A stretch of DNA of 16,814 bases. It comes from Nitrospira sp. UBA5698. GTDB lineage: Bacteria; Nitrospirota; Nitrospiria; Nitrospirales; Nitrospiraceae. A model generated the notes under the pieces. That model ran no database searches, was not told the origin of the DNA, and saw nothing but the letters and a program-made list of their open reading frames with translations. Positions 7,809-15,046 of this stretch are shown here, piece by piece; positions within the stretch are counted from its first letter, which is position 1, and every line of letters starts with the position of its first letter. Position numbers and translations under genes: made by a program. The stretch covers positions 55,345 to 72,158 of the forward strand of contig DIHK01000045.1 in assembly GCA_002420115.1 (NCBI GenBank), read 5' to 3'.

Positions 7809-9988
7809 TGCTCGGCCCGAGAGAGATCAGTTCCTTTGAGATGGTGGCGAAGTTCGTCAGCTCGCGTTTTTCCACGAGAACGCAGGTTACGATACATCGC
7901 CAACGCCCACAAGGGGAAGTACTGGGAATACCAATGGTATCGAAGGTAAAAAACACGAGGGAATCCTGTACCGGTGTGGGCAATCTCCTGCCAAGATCCA
8001 TCCTTCGTTTGCTGCCGAAGGAGGAACTGCACTCCCCGTGCGACACTGAAGGAATCGATTGCTCCGGCCGACATCAGGCCCATGAGCGCCCATGCGGTTT
8101 GGGATGGTGTGCTCTCCCCTATTCCATGATAATCGCCATCATCGCGATAGGAGAGGCAGGACTCGCCCCACCCGCCGTCAGGATTCTGTTTTGATTCAAG
8201 CCAGGACACGGCACGGCGAATATAGGGAGCCGAAAGATCTTCCCCAATAGCACGCAGACCGGCTAACACGGACCATGTGCCGTATATATAGTTGACACCC
8301 CACCGCCCATACCAGCTCCCGTCTCCCTCCTGCTCTTTCTTGAGGAAGGCCAGAGCCGGTCCAGCAGATGGATGTGTCTGGTCATACCCTAAGGCACCGA
8401 GCATTTCCAAACATCGCCCGGCAAGATCAGCCGTACTGGGATCCAACAGCGCCTTGTGGTCGGCAAACGGAATATAGTTGAAGACGACCCGGTTATTGTC
8501 TTTATCGTAGGCGCCCCAACCGCCGTCGGAACCTTGCATGGCCAGCACCCATTGCATCCCACGGCGCATAGACTCATCCAGCTCACCTTCTTGATCGGGG
8601 ATCTTCAATTTAGAGAGGGCCATGATGACGACGGCAGAATCGTCGACATCCGGATAGAGCTCATTCTCAAACTGAAAATACCATCCACCCGGCTTCGCGT
8701 CCGGCGAGGAAATGATCCAGTCCCCTACCGTCTGAGTTTGGCGGGACATCAGGTAGCGGCCTGCTTTTTGGAGCGATGGGTGATCCTGCGATACACCGGA
8801 CTCGATCAATGCATTGGTCAACAACGCGGTATCCCAGATCGGCGAAGAGCAGGGTTGCAAATGCACCGTGGACACGGACTCGCCGTCCATCATCACTGAC
8901 TCGTAGACTTCCAGGTCCTCGATCTCACGCAGGGCTTTGACGACGAGCGGATCATCGGCCTTATATCCCAAACATTCGAGCGCCATGATCGAATTCGCCA
9001 TCGCCGGATAGATTGCGCCGAGCCCCCCAGATCCCTTGATGTGTTCCACCATCCAGGAGGCGGCCTTGTGCAGTGCTTTCTCTCGCAACGCCCGCATCGG
9101 CATCCGGTCATACAACTTCAACATGAAATCCAAGGCGACAAAAAAGTTGTGAGGAGTAAACCAGGCCTGATCCTTGTTGAACGGAGGATACTTCCAGTAA
9201 CGCACCTCCTCGCGTGGGATTGGGTACAACTCGTCGATCCCCTGATCGCGGGGGATCCGACAGACCGGCCGGTGAGCGAAAACAATCAGCAATGGAATCA
9301 AGACCGCCCTTGACCAATAGGAAATCGCATAGATACTGAAATAGAATTTCTTGGGAAGCAGCATGATCTCCACAGGCATGTGGGGAACCCCTTCCCAATC
9401 ATACTGATCGAACAAGGCCAGCGTGATTTTCGTGAACACATTGGCCTGAAGGACTCCTCCCATGGCCAAGATGCGGTCCTTCGCTCGAACCATAAACGGT
9501 TCATCCGCAGGCACCCCGCTCAGCTTCAACGCAAAATAGGCCTTGACTGAAGCACTAATCTCCGACGGTCCTCCATAGTAAATGGGCCATCCGCCATCAG
9601 GAAGCTGCATCGACTTGAGATATCGAACCGCCATCACCTCTCGTGCTGGATCCACCCGATCAAGGAATCGGCGAAGCATCAAATATTCGGATGTGAGGGT
9701 GGTATCAGCTTCCAATTCGGCAACCCAGTACCCCTCCGCATGTTGGCGGGTAAAGAACCACGATTGGCTCCGCCTGATCGCATCATCAACTGAATCCGGC
9801 TGCCCCACCGCATGTCCGATCGGACGACGGCCTGTGGCCGCATCCAACGCAGGAAGTACGACTGGCTTCTCCGACACCAGACGAAGCGATGCGACGGGGT
9901 TGAACTCCGTTGCATGGTCAAGCCTTCCCGGTGTCCCGGAGAGCAAACTGTCAGAGAGGCGATTAAAGAGCGCCTTAATGAGGTTCAT
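7805..9988 (-). CDS. shc: Squalene-hopene cyclase (Shc/HpnF), 727 residues
   Basis: Shc cyclises squalene to hopene and diplopterol at the inner membrane, the committed step of hopanoid synthesis. The catalytic DXDD motif is DVDD at residues 447-450 (ELYPDVDDSAVV). QW repeats typical of triterpene cyclases are clear: LPDGGWPIYYGG (~129-140), QGSDGGWGAYDKDN, EGDGSWYGRWGVNYIYGTW, QNPDGGWGESCLSYRD and TKDGSWQ. The segment QPCSSPIWDTALL (378-390) is typical of bacterial Shc. The protein has ~70 residues before the first conserved block and is longer than the 631-residue Alicyclobacillus enzyme, though similar N-terminal extensions are common in Gram-negative Shc. The ATG at 9988 lacks a strong Shine-Dalgarno. 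It is the first gene of the likely shc-hpnG-mlaEFDC-barrel operon, with a strong promoter at 10092-10120. Squalene-forming genes (hpnCDE) are not in the window. Confidence 0.97.
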   Translation of the reverse strand: MNLIKALFNRLSDSLLSGTPGRLDHATEFNPVASLRLVSEKPVVLPALDAATGRRPIGHAVGQPDSVDDAIRRSQSWFFTRQHAEGYWVAELEADTTLTSEYLMLRRFLDRVDPAREVMAVRYLKSMQLPDGGWPIYYGGPSEISASVKAYFALKLSGVPADEPFMVRAKDRILAMGGVLQANVFTKITLALFDQYDWEGVPHMPVEIMLLPKKFYFSIYAISYWSRAVLIPLLIVFAHRPVCRIPRDQGIDELYPIPREEVRYWKYPPFNKDQAWFTPHNFFVALDFMLKLYDRMPMRALREKALHKAASWMVEHIKGSGGLGAIYPAMANSIMALECLGYKADDPLVVKALREIEDLEVYESVMMDGESVSTVHLQPCSSPIWDTALLTNALIESGVSQDHPSLQKAGRYLMSRQTQTVGDWIISSPDAKPGGWYFQFENELYPDVDDSAVVIMALSKLKIPDQEGELDESMRRGMQWVLAMQGSDGGWGAYDKDNNRVVFNYIPFADHKALLDPSTADLAGRCLEMLGALGYDQTHPSAGPALAFLKKEQEGDGSWYGRWGVNYIYGTWSVLAGLRAIGEDLSAPYIRRAVSWLESKQNPDGGWGESCLSYRDDGDYHGIGESTPSQTAWALMGLMSAGAIDSFSVARGVQFLLRQQTKDGSWQEIAHTGTGFPRVFYLRYHWYSQYFPLWALAMYRNLRSRGKTRADELRHHLKGTDLSRAEH

Positions 9989-10091
9989 GAATGGTTAGGA
10001 CTCAAAACAACAACGAGCGGCAGGTAAGAAACCGTCATCTACAACAGGTCTCCCCGTATGTGTCCGAAAAAACCTACACAAGCACTGCTGC

Positions 10092-10120
10092 GTTATAACA
10101 GACACCCAAAATCGAGTCAA
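10092..10120 (-). promoter_or_regulatory. Strong sigma70-type promoter for shc-hpnG-mla operon
   Basis: Minus strand TTGACT (10115-10120, 5 of 6 to consensus), a 17-base spacer, then TATAAC (10092-10097, 5 of 6). This is the best promoter match in the window and faces shc. Transcription would start near 10085 and give a ~97-base untranslated leader. The leader includes a run of six T just after the start region, not preceded by a GC-rich hairpin. Confidence 0.75.
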
Positions 10121-10253
10121 GCGTGAGCGATGCAGAAGTGCCTGATGTACCTACCAGATTCAGCTCCTGTAGATAATTGAAATCAGTATGGCTCCTACAA
10201 TAATGAGAACTCAGCCGGTGGAAAACTACATCGAGGCATAACGTGGAAACTTT

Positions 10254-10311
10254 CCGCACCGTGCGGGCAAACTCACGCGAGTCTCACCGCATGCGGATTG
10301 ACGGTGTGAGA
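10254..10311. other. Cluster of three adjacent inverted repeats upstream of the shc promoter
   Basis: Three hairpins can be drawn almost end to end. CCGCAC-C-GTGCGG (10254-10266) is a near-perfect palindrome. ACTC-ACGC-GAGT spans 10271-10282. TCTCAC (10282-10287) pairs with GTGAGA (10306-10311) and encloses the perfect palindrome CCGCATGCGG (10287-10296). It is not followed by a T run in either direction, so it does not look like a simple terminator. A regulator-binding region or a structured RNA are possibilities; neither is supported beyond the symmetry. Confidence 0.4.
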
Positions 10312-10429
10312 GATCCGGCACGTCCCGCCATCGCGATGAATGGACAGAAGCCCAAGTGGGATGCGACAAGAAATCCGATAAGGAACTCGCTATACAGCCG
10401 TGATGTCAGACCGCTGAAGGGGCAGCCAA

Positions 10430-10687
10430 TCACCATATCAACATGACACTCAGGAGAATAACGCCCCAGAGTGCAAGCGATAACCGCAGTCCATTGAGAA
10501 TCCCCATTGCGGGATCCAACGGATGATCACCTCGTTCCTCCAGCCTCTCCTCATCCTCCCGGCTGACACAGGCTCCATCATTTTTTGTACCAGAAGTGTA
10601 GAGGGTCTCCACAATCACTTGCGCACGGGCAAGATCACCGACCGATCGCAGATACGGGTGCCTGGCTGGTCCTTGGACAGGTGTCAC
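10430..10687 (-). CDS. Small protein with C-terminal membrane segment, 85 residues, function unknown
   Basis: I do not recognise this protein. From the GTG at 10687 it has a soluble, charged N-terminal part (YLRSVGDLARAQVIVETLY, then SREDEERLEERGDH). It ends in a single hydrophobic helix, GLRLSLALWGVILLSVMLIW, that runs to the C-terminus, an arrangement like a tail-anchored or single-pass inner-membrane protein. The start is supported by AGGAGG (10693-10698) 5 bases upstream. The frame continues 14 codons further to a GTG at 10729, but that start has no comparable Shine-Dalgarno. It lies between the smc side and the shc promoter, on the same strand. The strong ribosome-binding site and the clean membrane helix make it a likely real gene. 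Confidence 0.6.
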   Translation of the reverse strand: MTPVQGPARHPYLRSVGDLARAQVIVETLYTSGTKNDGACVSREDEERLEERGDHPLDPAMGILNGLRLSLALWGVILLSVMLIW

Positions 10688-10788
10688 GCTTACCTCCTCG
10701 ATGGTGGTAACATCTCCCTGTTGCTGCACCTACAGAATACCCGAGCCTATCCTCCTCCTATACAAAAACCATCTTTCCAGCCGGAGAC

Positions 10789-11029
10789 TTAACGGACCTC
10801 GCTGACGAACTCGTGCATCACATCGGCACGTTTACCTTCGAGATCGTCAGTGCTCCCTTGGACGCCCCCTGAGTCCAGCCAGCACAACCTCGACTCCGAC
10901 AAACGAATCATTGACGTAAGCAAGAGAGCCGTCGAACAACTTGGGTCCGCCGAACAGGGTATCACCCGAGTCCACATGGAAAGGATTCACCTGAAAGAAT
11001 GACAGCCGACGACACGACCGTTCGTTCAA
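10789..11029 (-). pseudogene. Small ORF apparently disrupted by a +1 frameshift at a five-G run
   Basis: Two overlapping frames each look coding over different halves. The upstream frame reads NPFHVDSGDTLFGGPKLF and continues to EVVLAGL, then turns into RGRPREH and stops. The downstream frame gives GVQGSTDDLEGKRADVMHEF and ends SEVR-stop at 10789. They meet at GGGGG (10865-10869, Cs on the plus strand). With four Gs the frames would join smoothly as AGLRGVQGSTDDLEG to make one ~79-residue protein. The cause could be a mutation, a sequencing error in the homopolymer, or recoding. The start is unclear: TTG at 11029 or a GTG 13 codons later, with a frame stop at 11054-11056 and no convincing Shine-Dalgarno. 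I recognise no family. It follows smc by about 75 bases. Confidence 0.35.
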
Positions 11030-11104
11030 GTTGGTCGACGTACATCCATGGTGTCATGACATGAGAGACGCCCAGACGAAAGACTCTCGCACAAAACCAA
11101 ATTT

Positions 11105-14100
11105 TCAGACCGGTTGCAGATCCCCAAGCCGTACAGATACGAGCTTCGAGACCCCGGGTTCTTCCATCGTCACACCGAAGAGCGAATCAGCGATGCTCAT
11201 CGTACGCTTGTTGTGCGTAATGACGAGGAATTGGGCATTCTGCGCCAAGTCTTTCAAGACCGCCGTAAACCGCCCGATATTTTCCTCATCCAGCGGTGCG
11301 TCGATTTCATCCAACAAACAGAACGGAGTCGGCCGAATGAGAAAGCTCGCAAACAACAGCGCCATCGCCGTCAAGGTTTTTTCTCCGCCCGACAGCATCG
11401 TAATGCTTTTCAGCCGCTTGCCTGGAGGTTGTGCAACGATCTCAATACCAGGCTCTTGATTGCCGAGTGATTCGCCGTTTTCCAATGGCGGCTCCTCGAT
11501 CAACTGCAACTCAGCCCGTCCTCCCGGGAAAAACTGCCCGAATACCTCGGTGAACTTCTGCTGCAGTTCATCATAGGTCGCGGCAAACATCTCCTTCGTG
11601 GTCAGGTTGATACGCTGGATGATCTCCTTCAGAGAGGCGATCGAGTTCGAGAGATCTTGCTCTTGCGCCGACAAGAACGTGTGGCGTTCCTCCAATTCCT
11701 GATGTTCGCTGATTGCAGCCAAATTGATGGGACCCATGCGATCCAGCCGATCACGAAGTTTCTGCAGCTGTTCTTTCAGCTCGACCTCCGAACGCTCGTC
11801 CGCCTCCTGCTGTACGGCGACATCCGTCTCTCCTGCCGACCCATCTGATTGAGGCGGGACAGCGACGAGTGTGAGCGGATCGATCTGATAGGTGCCGGCC
11901 AACGTCCCTTCCACGGTCCCTAACTGCATGCGCACCTCGGCACGGCGAACCTCCACGGTCATTCGGGCGTCCCGAACAGTCGACATCCCTCGCCGCACTT
12001 CCTCTAAGCTGGCTTCAAGCGTGTGACTCGTGGCCATGTGTTGCGCCTGTTGTTCCTGGGCCGCAACCAATTCCCCTTTGACCCGTCCGGCAGTCACACC
12101 GAAATCCTGACACAACGTCTCCTGCCGAACTTGCTCCTCCCGACTCTGTTCGATCAAACCCTTCAAACTGTTCAGATGCTCACCCAAGGCTCGGCGCCGT
12201 TCTTCAGCCTCCTGGATCTGCTGCATGACACGAGCACGATTCAGCTGTTCGTGTTCCCGCTTACCGCGCAATCCTTCTACGGCCAGCTTGGCCTGCGTGA
12301 CGTGCTCTTGATGCCGATTCATGGTCTGATCGAGCACCCCTAGGCGTTCTCGTACTCCCGCCACTAACGCATCCTGCCCGTTTTTCTCCGCGATCCATTG
12401 CCCCAACTGGGCCTGCACCGATTGCGACTCCTCTTCCACCGACTCCCGCGCACTCAAGCCCTCAAGAATCTCTGCATCCACGGCCTGCACGCGTTGGTCG
12501 AGATCAGCCAGTACGTGCTGAAGTTGTTCCTCATCCTTGCGCAATGACAAATTCTGCATCTCCGCTTCACGCAGGGCATCACTGAGTTGGCGGTCACGCT
12601 GGGTAAGCATTTGAATCTGTGCAAAGAGCATGTCCCGCTGTTGCTTACTCTGATCCAGCTCCGCCACGAACGACTGGCGTTTGGCTTCCAGATCGATCAC
12701 CTCCCGACGACGTTCGAGCAGACCAGGCGTGCTTTGCACCTGACCACCCGTCACGATACCCGAGGCATCTACGACTTCTCCGTCCAGCGTCACGAGGATC
12801 GGTCCATCAGGAGCGCCCCATTCCTGTCCGGCCCACAGTTGCAGTGCCTGATCCAACGACCGAATGATCACCACGCGATCGAACAGAACATCACGAGCCG
12901 CTGTTCGAGCTGCATCGGTTTGAACCAGCTCAACCGCGCGCCCGACTACGCCGGGTTCCGCAGCGATCATCGGCCACCATGAGGGAGTCGTCGCCCCCTC
13001 CCATCGTGGACGCTGCGGGATAAAGCTACCTCGCCCGAGGGCCTCCTGCTGGAGAAACCGAATCAGCCGCTTGCCGACGGACGGCTCATCCACGAACCAT
13101 CCGCGAACACGCTCCCCCAGTACCGCCTCGACCGCCCGTTCCATCCCGGAGGGAACGACCAGCCACTCGGCCACCGCATCCCGCACGCCTTCACACGACT
13201 TGAGAGCAGGCCCTTGGTGCTCGCCTTGTCGACCGTAGCCCATTTCTTCACGCACCACACCTTGGAGCGCCTCAAGGCGTGAGTCGACCCCGGCCAATTC
13301 CTCAGACCGTCGTAGAATCACCTGATCCAGCGACTGCATGCCCCCCACAGCCTGCGTAGCCTCTTCCTGCACGGCTCGCAACTCCTCACGCAGTTCCGAT
13401 ACTCGCCGATCGGCCTCTCCATACTCCTTCCGCAAAGACTCATGCCGATCGATCGCTACGGCACGCTGACCTCCAAGCTCCTCCCGCTCGGCAGTCAACC
13501 GTGCACCGCGCCCTACGAGATCTTCCAGGCGTCTCGCTAATTGTGAGATGGCCTGTTCGGTATTCGCAACAAGGACGGCCAACTGTAATACATCTTTGCG
13601 GCCTCGCTCCTCTTCCGCGACAGCCGCCGCCCGCTGACCGACCAATCGCATCAGTTCCTGCTCCAATTCCTCAAGCGTCTGAACCCGAAGCGTCATGTCC
13701 TCTTCGACTGCGCGTAAAGACGCCTCAATCGTCTGCAGCGTGTCGGACACCTGCCCCTGTGAGCGCACCAGTTCCTCGAGTTCAGCCGACTCCTGCACCT
13801 GCTGTTGTCCGAACAAGAGCCCACGACTTCGTTCAACCTCCGCAGCGGTCAATGCTTGGGCTTGTTGCTGCTCAACCCCTGCCAACTCTTCACGAATCTT
13901 GCCGATCGCATCGGACATGCCGATCGCATCGAGCCGAGCCTGCTCAAGTTCCGTCGTGAGCCGGGCCTGCTCCGCTGCCTTTTCCGATTCTTGCTGATCA
14001 AGCGTGAGCACCTCACCCTCGACGTCCTGCAACGCCTGCCGCAACGCCCGAAACTCTTTGGTCAGCAACGACACTTCGATCACGCGGACTTCCCCTTGCA

Positions 14101-14785
14101 AGGTCTGATAGGTTCGCGCCTGGCGCGCTTGCCGCTCAAGAGAATTCAGCTGTTTTTTAACCTCGGCCACGATGTCTCGCACGCGGAGGAGATTCTGTTG
14201 CGTCGCGTCCAGCTTACGCAATGCTTCCGCCTTTTGCTTTTTGTAGCGCACGATACCAGCTGTCTCCTCGATCAACTCGCGGCGGTCCTGAGGAGACGCG
14301 TTCAAGATCTGATCGATCTGCCCCTGGGCAATCACCGTGTGCCCTTTGCTGCCCGCACGCGTATCGAGCAACAAGCTGCGAATATCCTTGAGCCGACAAT
14401 GGACTTTGTTGAGGAGGTACTCACTTTCGCCGTTACGGTACAATCGGCGAGTAATCATCATCTCTTGCATTTCGGTCAACTCGTTGGGAAGGCTTGAGCT
14501 TCCGTCGAGCTTCATTATTGTGGGATCCAGCCCGCCGATGATCAGTGAGACTTCGGCCATTCCCAGAGGCTTTCGGAGCTCGGTCCCGTTGAAAATGACA
14601 TCCTCCATTTTTTCACTTCTGAGCGTCTTGGTACTCTGTTCGCCCAACACCCAGAGAATGGCATCCACGACGTTGCTTTTCCCGCTGCCATTGGGACCGA
14701 CGATCGCGGTCACGCCCTCGGGAAATTCGATCTTCGCCTCAGCAAACGACTTGAAGCCCATCATGTTCATGGTCTTTAAATGCAT
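11105..14785 (-). CDS. smc: Chromosome segregation protein SMC, 1226 residues
   Basis: SMC dimers with ScpA/ScpB form the bacterial condensin that organises and segregates the chromosome. The N-terminal head starts MHLKTMNMMGFKSFAEAK, with Walker A GPNGSGKS at 30-37 and the Q-loop region IAQGQIDQIL followed by EETAGIVRYKKQKAEALRKL. A long Gln/Glu/Arg-rich coiled coil (about 170-500) follows. Next are a hinge domain (~505-660, including AVEAVLGERVRGWFVDE and LVTLDGEVVDASGIVTGGQ) and the returning coil (~670-1010). The C-terminal head has LSGGEKTLTAMAL (~1131-1143) and Walker B FCLLDEIDAPLDE (~1155). Length is usual. The ATG at 14785 is preceded by AGGGTGAG at good distance. Neither scpA/scpB nor ftsY is adjacent. 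A six-residue tandem repeat (DAIGMS-DAIGKI) lies in the first coil. Confidence 0.98.
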   Translation of the reverse strand: MHLKTMNMMGFKSFAEAKIEFPEGVTAIVGPNGSGKSNVVDAILWVLGEQSTKTLRSEKMEDVIFNGTELRKPLGMAEVSLIIGGLDPTIMKLDGSSSLPNELTEMQEMMITRRLYRNGESEYLLNKVHCRLKDIRSLLLDTRAGSKGHTVIAQGQIDQILNASPQDRRELIEETAGIVRYKKQKAEALRKLDATQQNLLRVRDIVAEVKKQLNSLERQARQARTYQTLQGEVRVIEVSLLTKEFRALRQALQDVEGEVLTLDQQESEKAAEQARLTTELEQARLDAIGMSDAIGKIREELAGVEQQQAQALTAAEVERSRGLLFGQQQVQESAELEELVRSQGQVSDTLQTIEASLRAVEEDMTLRVQTLEELEQELMRLVGQRAAAVAEEERGRKDVLQLAVLVANTEQAISQLARRLEDLVGRGARLTAEREELGGQRAVAIDRHESLRKEYGEADRRVSELREELRAVQEEATQAVGGMQSLDQVILRRSEELAGVDSRLEALQGVVREEMGYGRQGEHQGPALKSCEGVRDAVAEWLVVPSGMERAVEAVLGERVRGWFVDEPSVGKRLIRFLQQEALGRGSFIPQRPRWEGATTPSWWPMIAAEPGVVGRAVELVQTDAARTAARDVLFDRVVIIRSLDQALQLWAGQEWGAPDGPILVTLDGEVVDASGIVTGGQVQSTPGLLERRREVIDLEAKRQSFVAELDQSKQQRDMLFAQIQMLTQRDRQLSDALREAEMQNLSLRKDEEQLQHVLADLDQRVQAVDAEILEGLSARESVEEESQSVQAQLGQWIAEKNGQDALVAGVRERLGVLDQTMNRHQEHVTQAKLAVEGLRGKREHEQLNRARVMQQIQEAEERRRALGEHLNSLKGLIEQSREEQVRQETLCQDFGVTAGRVKGELVAAQEQQAQHMATSHTLEASLEEVRRGMSTVRDARMTVEVRRAEVRMQLGTVEGTLAGTYQIDPLTLVAVPPQSDGSAGETDVAVQQEADERSEVELKEQLQKLRDRLDRMGPINLAAISEHQELEERHTFLSAQEQDLSNSIASLKEIIQRINLTTKEMFAATYDELQQKFTEVFGQFFPGGRAELQLIEEPPLENGESLGNQEPGIEIVAQPPGKRLKSITMLSGGEKTLTAMALLFASFLIRPTPFCLLDEIDAPLDEENIGRFTAVLKDLAQNAQFLVITHNKRTMSIADSLFGVTMEEPGVSKLVSVRLGDLQPV

Positions 14786-14859
14786 CAGCTCACCCTAGTC
14801 ATTACGAGAGATCTCACGGGCCACACCCCTCGGAAAAACAGAAAACTGCGGGACCTTGT

Positions 14860-14889
14860 ACCATAGAGATCTGCGGAAATCAAAATCAA
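14860..14889 (-). promoter_or_regulatory. Candidate promoter for smc
   Basis: Minus strand TTGATT (14884-14889) and TATGGT (14860-14865) are separated by 18 bases, each 4 of 6 to consensus. The start would be near 14853, about 70 bases before the smc ATG. The -35 lies between the arms of the inverted repeat CTGCGG/CCGCAG (14871-14876, 14894-14899), which would be a natural place for control. Moderate match only. Confidence 0.35.
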
Positions 14890-14926
14890 AACACCGCAGG
14901 TAGGGGATGGCCATTGCACCCCCTAC
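14871..14926. repeat. Two back-to-back inverted repeats between ispH and smc
   Basis: CTGCGG (14871-14876) is complementary to CCGCAG (14894-14899). Immediately next, GTAGGGG (14900-14906) is complementary to CCCCTAC (14920-14926), with TGGCCA symmetric inside its loop. Read on the minus strand the GTAGGGG/CCCCTAC hairpin is followed by a T-rich tract (TGTTTTGATTTTGATTT). It could therefore act as a loose terminator for ispH as well as sit over the smc promoter. Farther toward ispH the perfect 12-base palindrome CAGCGATCGCTG occurs at 15020-15031. Confidence 0.45.
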
Positions 14927-15046
14927 AATTTATAGATTTAGTTAGGAATAGATACTTGAAGAGAAACAGTCGTCCATCAGCTGCCCGCAAACAATACCCC
15001 CTCATGTGGAGGAACCGAACAGCGATCGCTGATTTCACGCTCTACA

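Larger units (their letters stand above)
9989..10429. other. 441-base gene-free upstream region of the shc operon
   Basis: No open frame here looks real. The short ones on both strands lack ribosome-binding sites and recognisable sequence, and one runs across the promoter. From the shc side outward the region holds a ~95-base leader, the promoter (10092-10120), a plain stretch, and a run of inverted repeats (10254-10311). About 120 bases without visible structure follow, up to the stop codon of the 85-residue ORF. Confidence 0.6.

Noticed and set aside
10074..10259. 61-codon minus-strand frame upstream of shc
   Set aside because: It overlaps the strong shc promoter (10092-10120) and lacks recognisable sequence; a shadow of non-coding DNA.
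10254..10311. Resemblance of the hairpin cluster to a group II intron or mobile-element end
   Set aside because: Only short CCGCATGCGG-type symmetry is shared. No reverse transcriptase, transposase or target duplication is visible nearby.
10243..10446. 67-codon plus-strand frame upstream of shc
   Set aside because: It runs through the hairpin cluster, starts at GTG without an SD, overlaps the end of the better-supported 85-residue ORF, and has low-complexity basic composition.
11114..14798. Many plus-strand open frames opposite smc
   Set aside because: Antisense to the intact 1226-residue SMC, rich in Leu/Arg/Ser as expected for the reverse complement of coiled-coil codons.
15020..15031. 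CAGCGATCGCTG palindrome (contains the GCGATCGC octamer)
   Set aside because: A single 12-base palindrome in intergenic DNA; the octamer alone is not evidence of function here.
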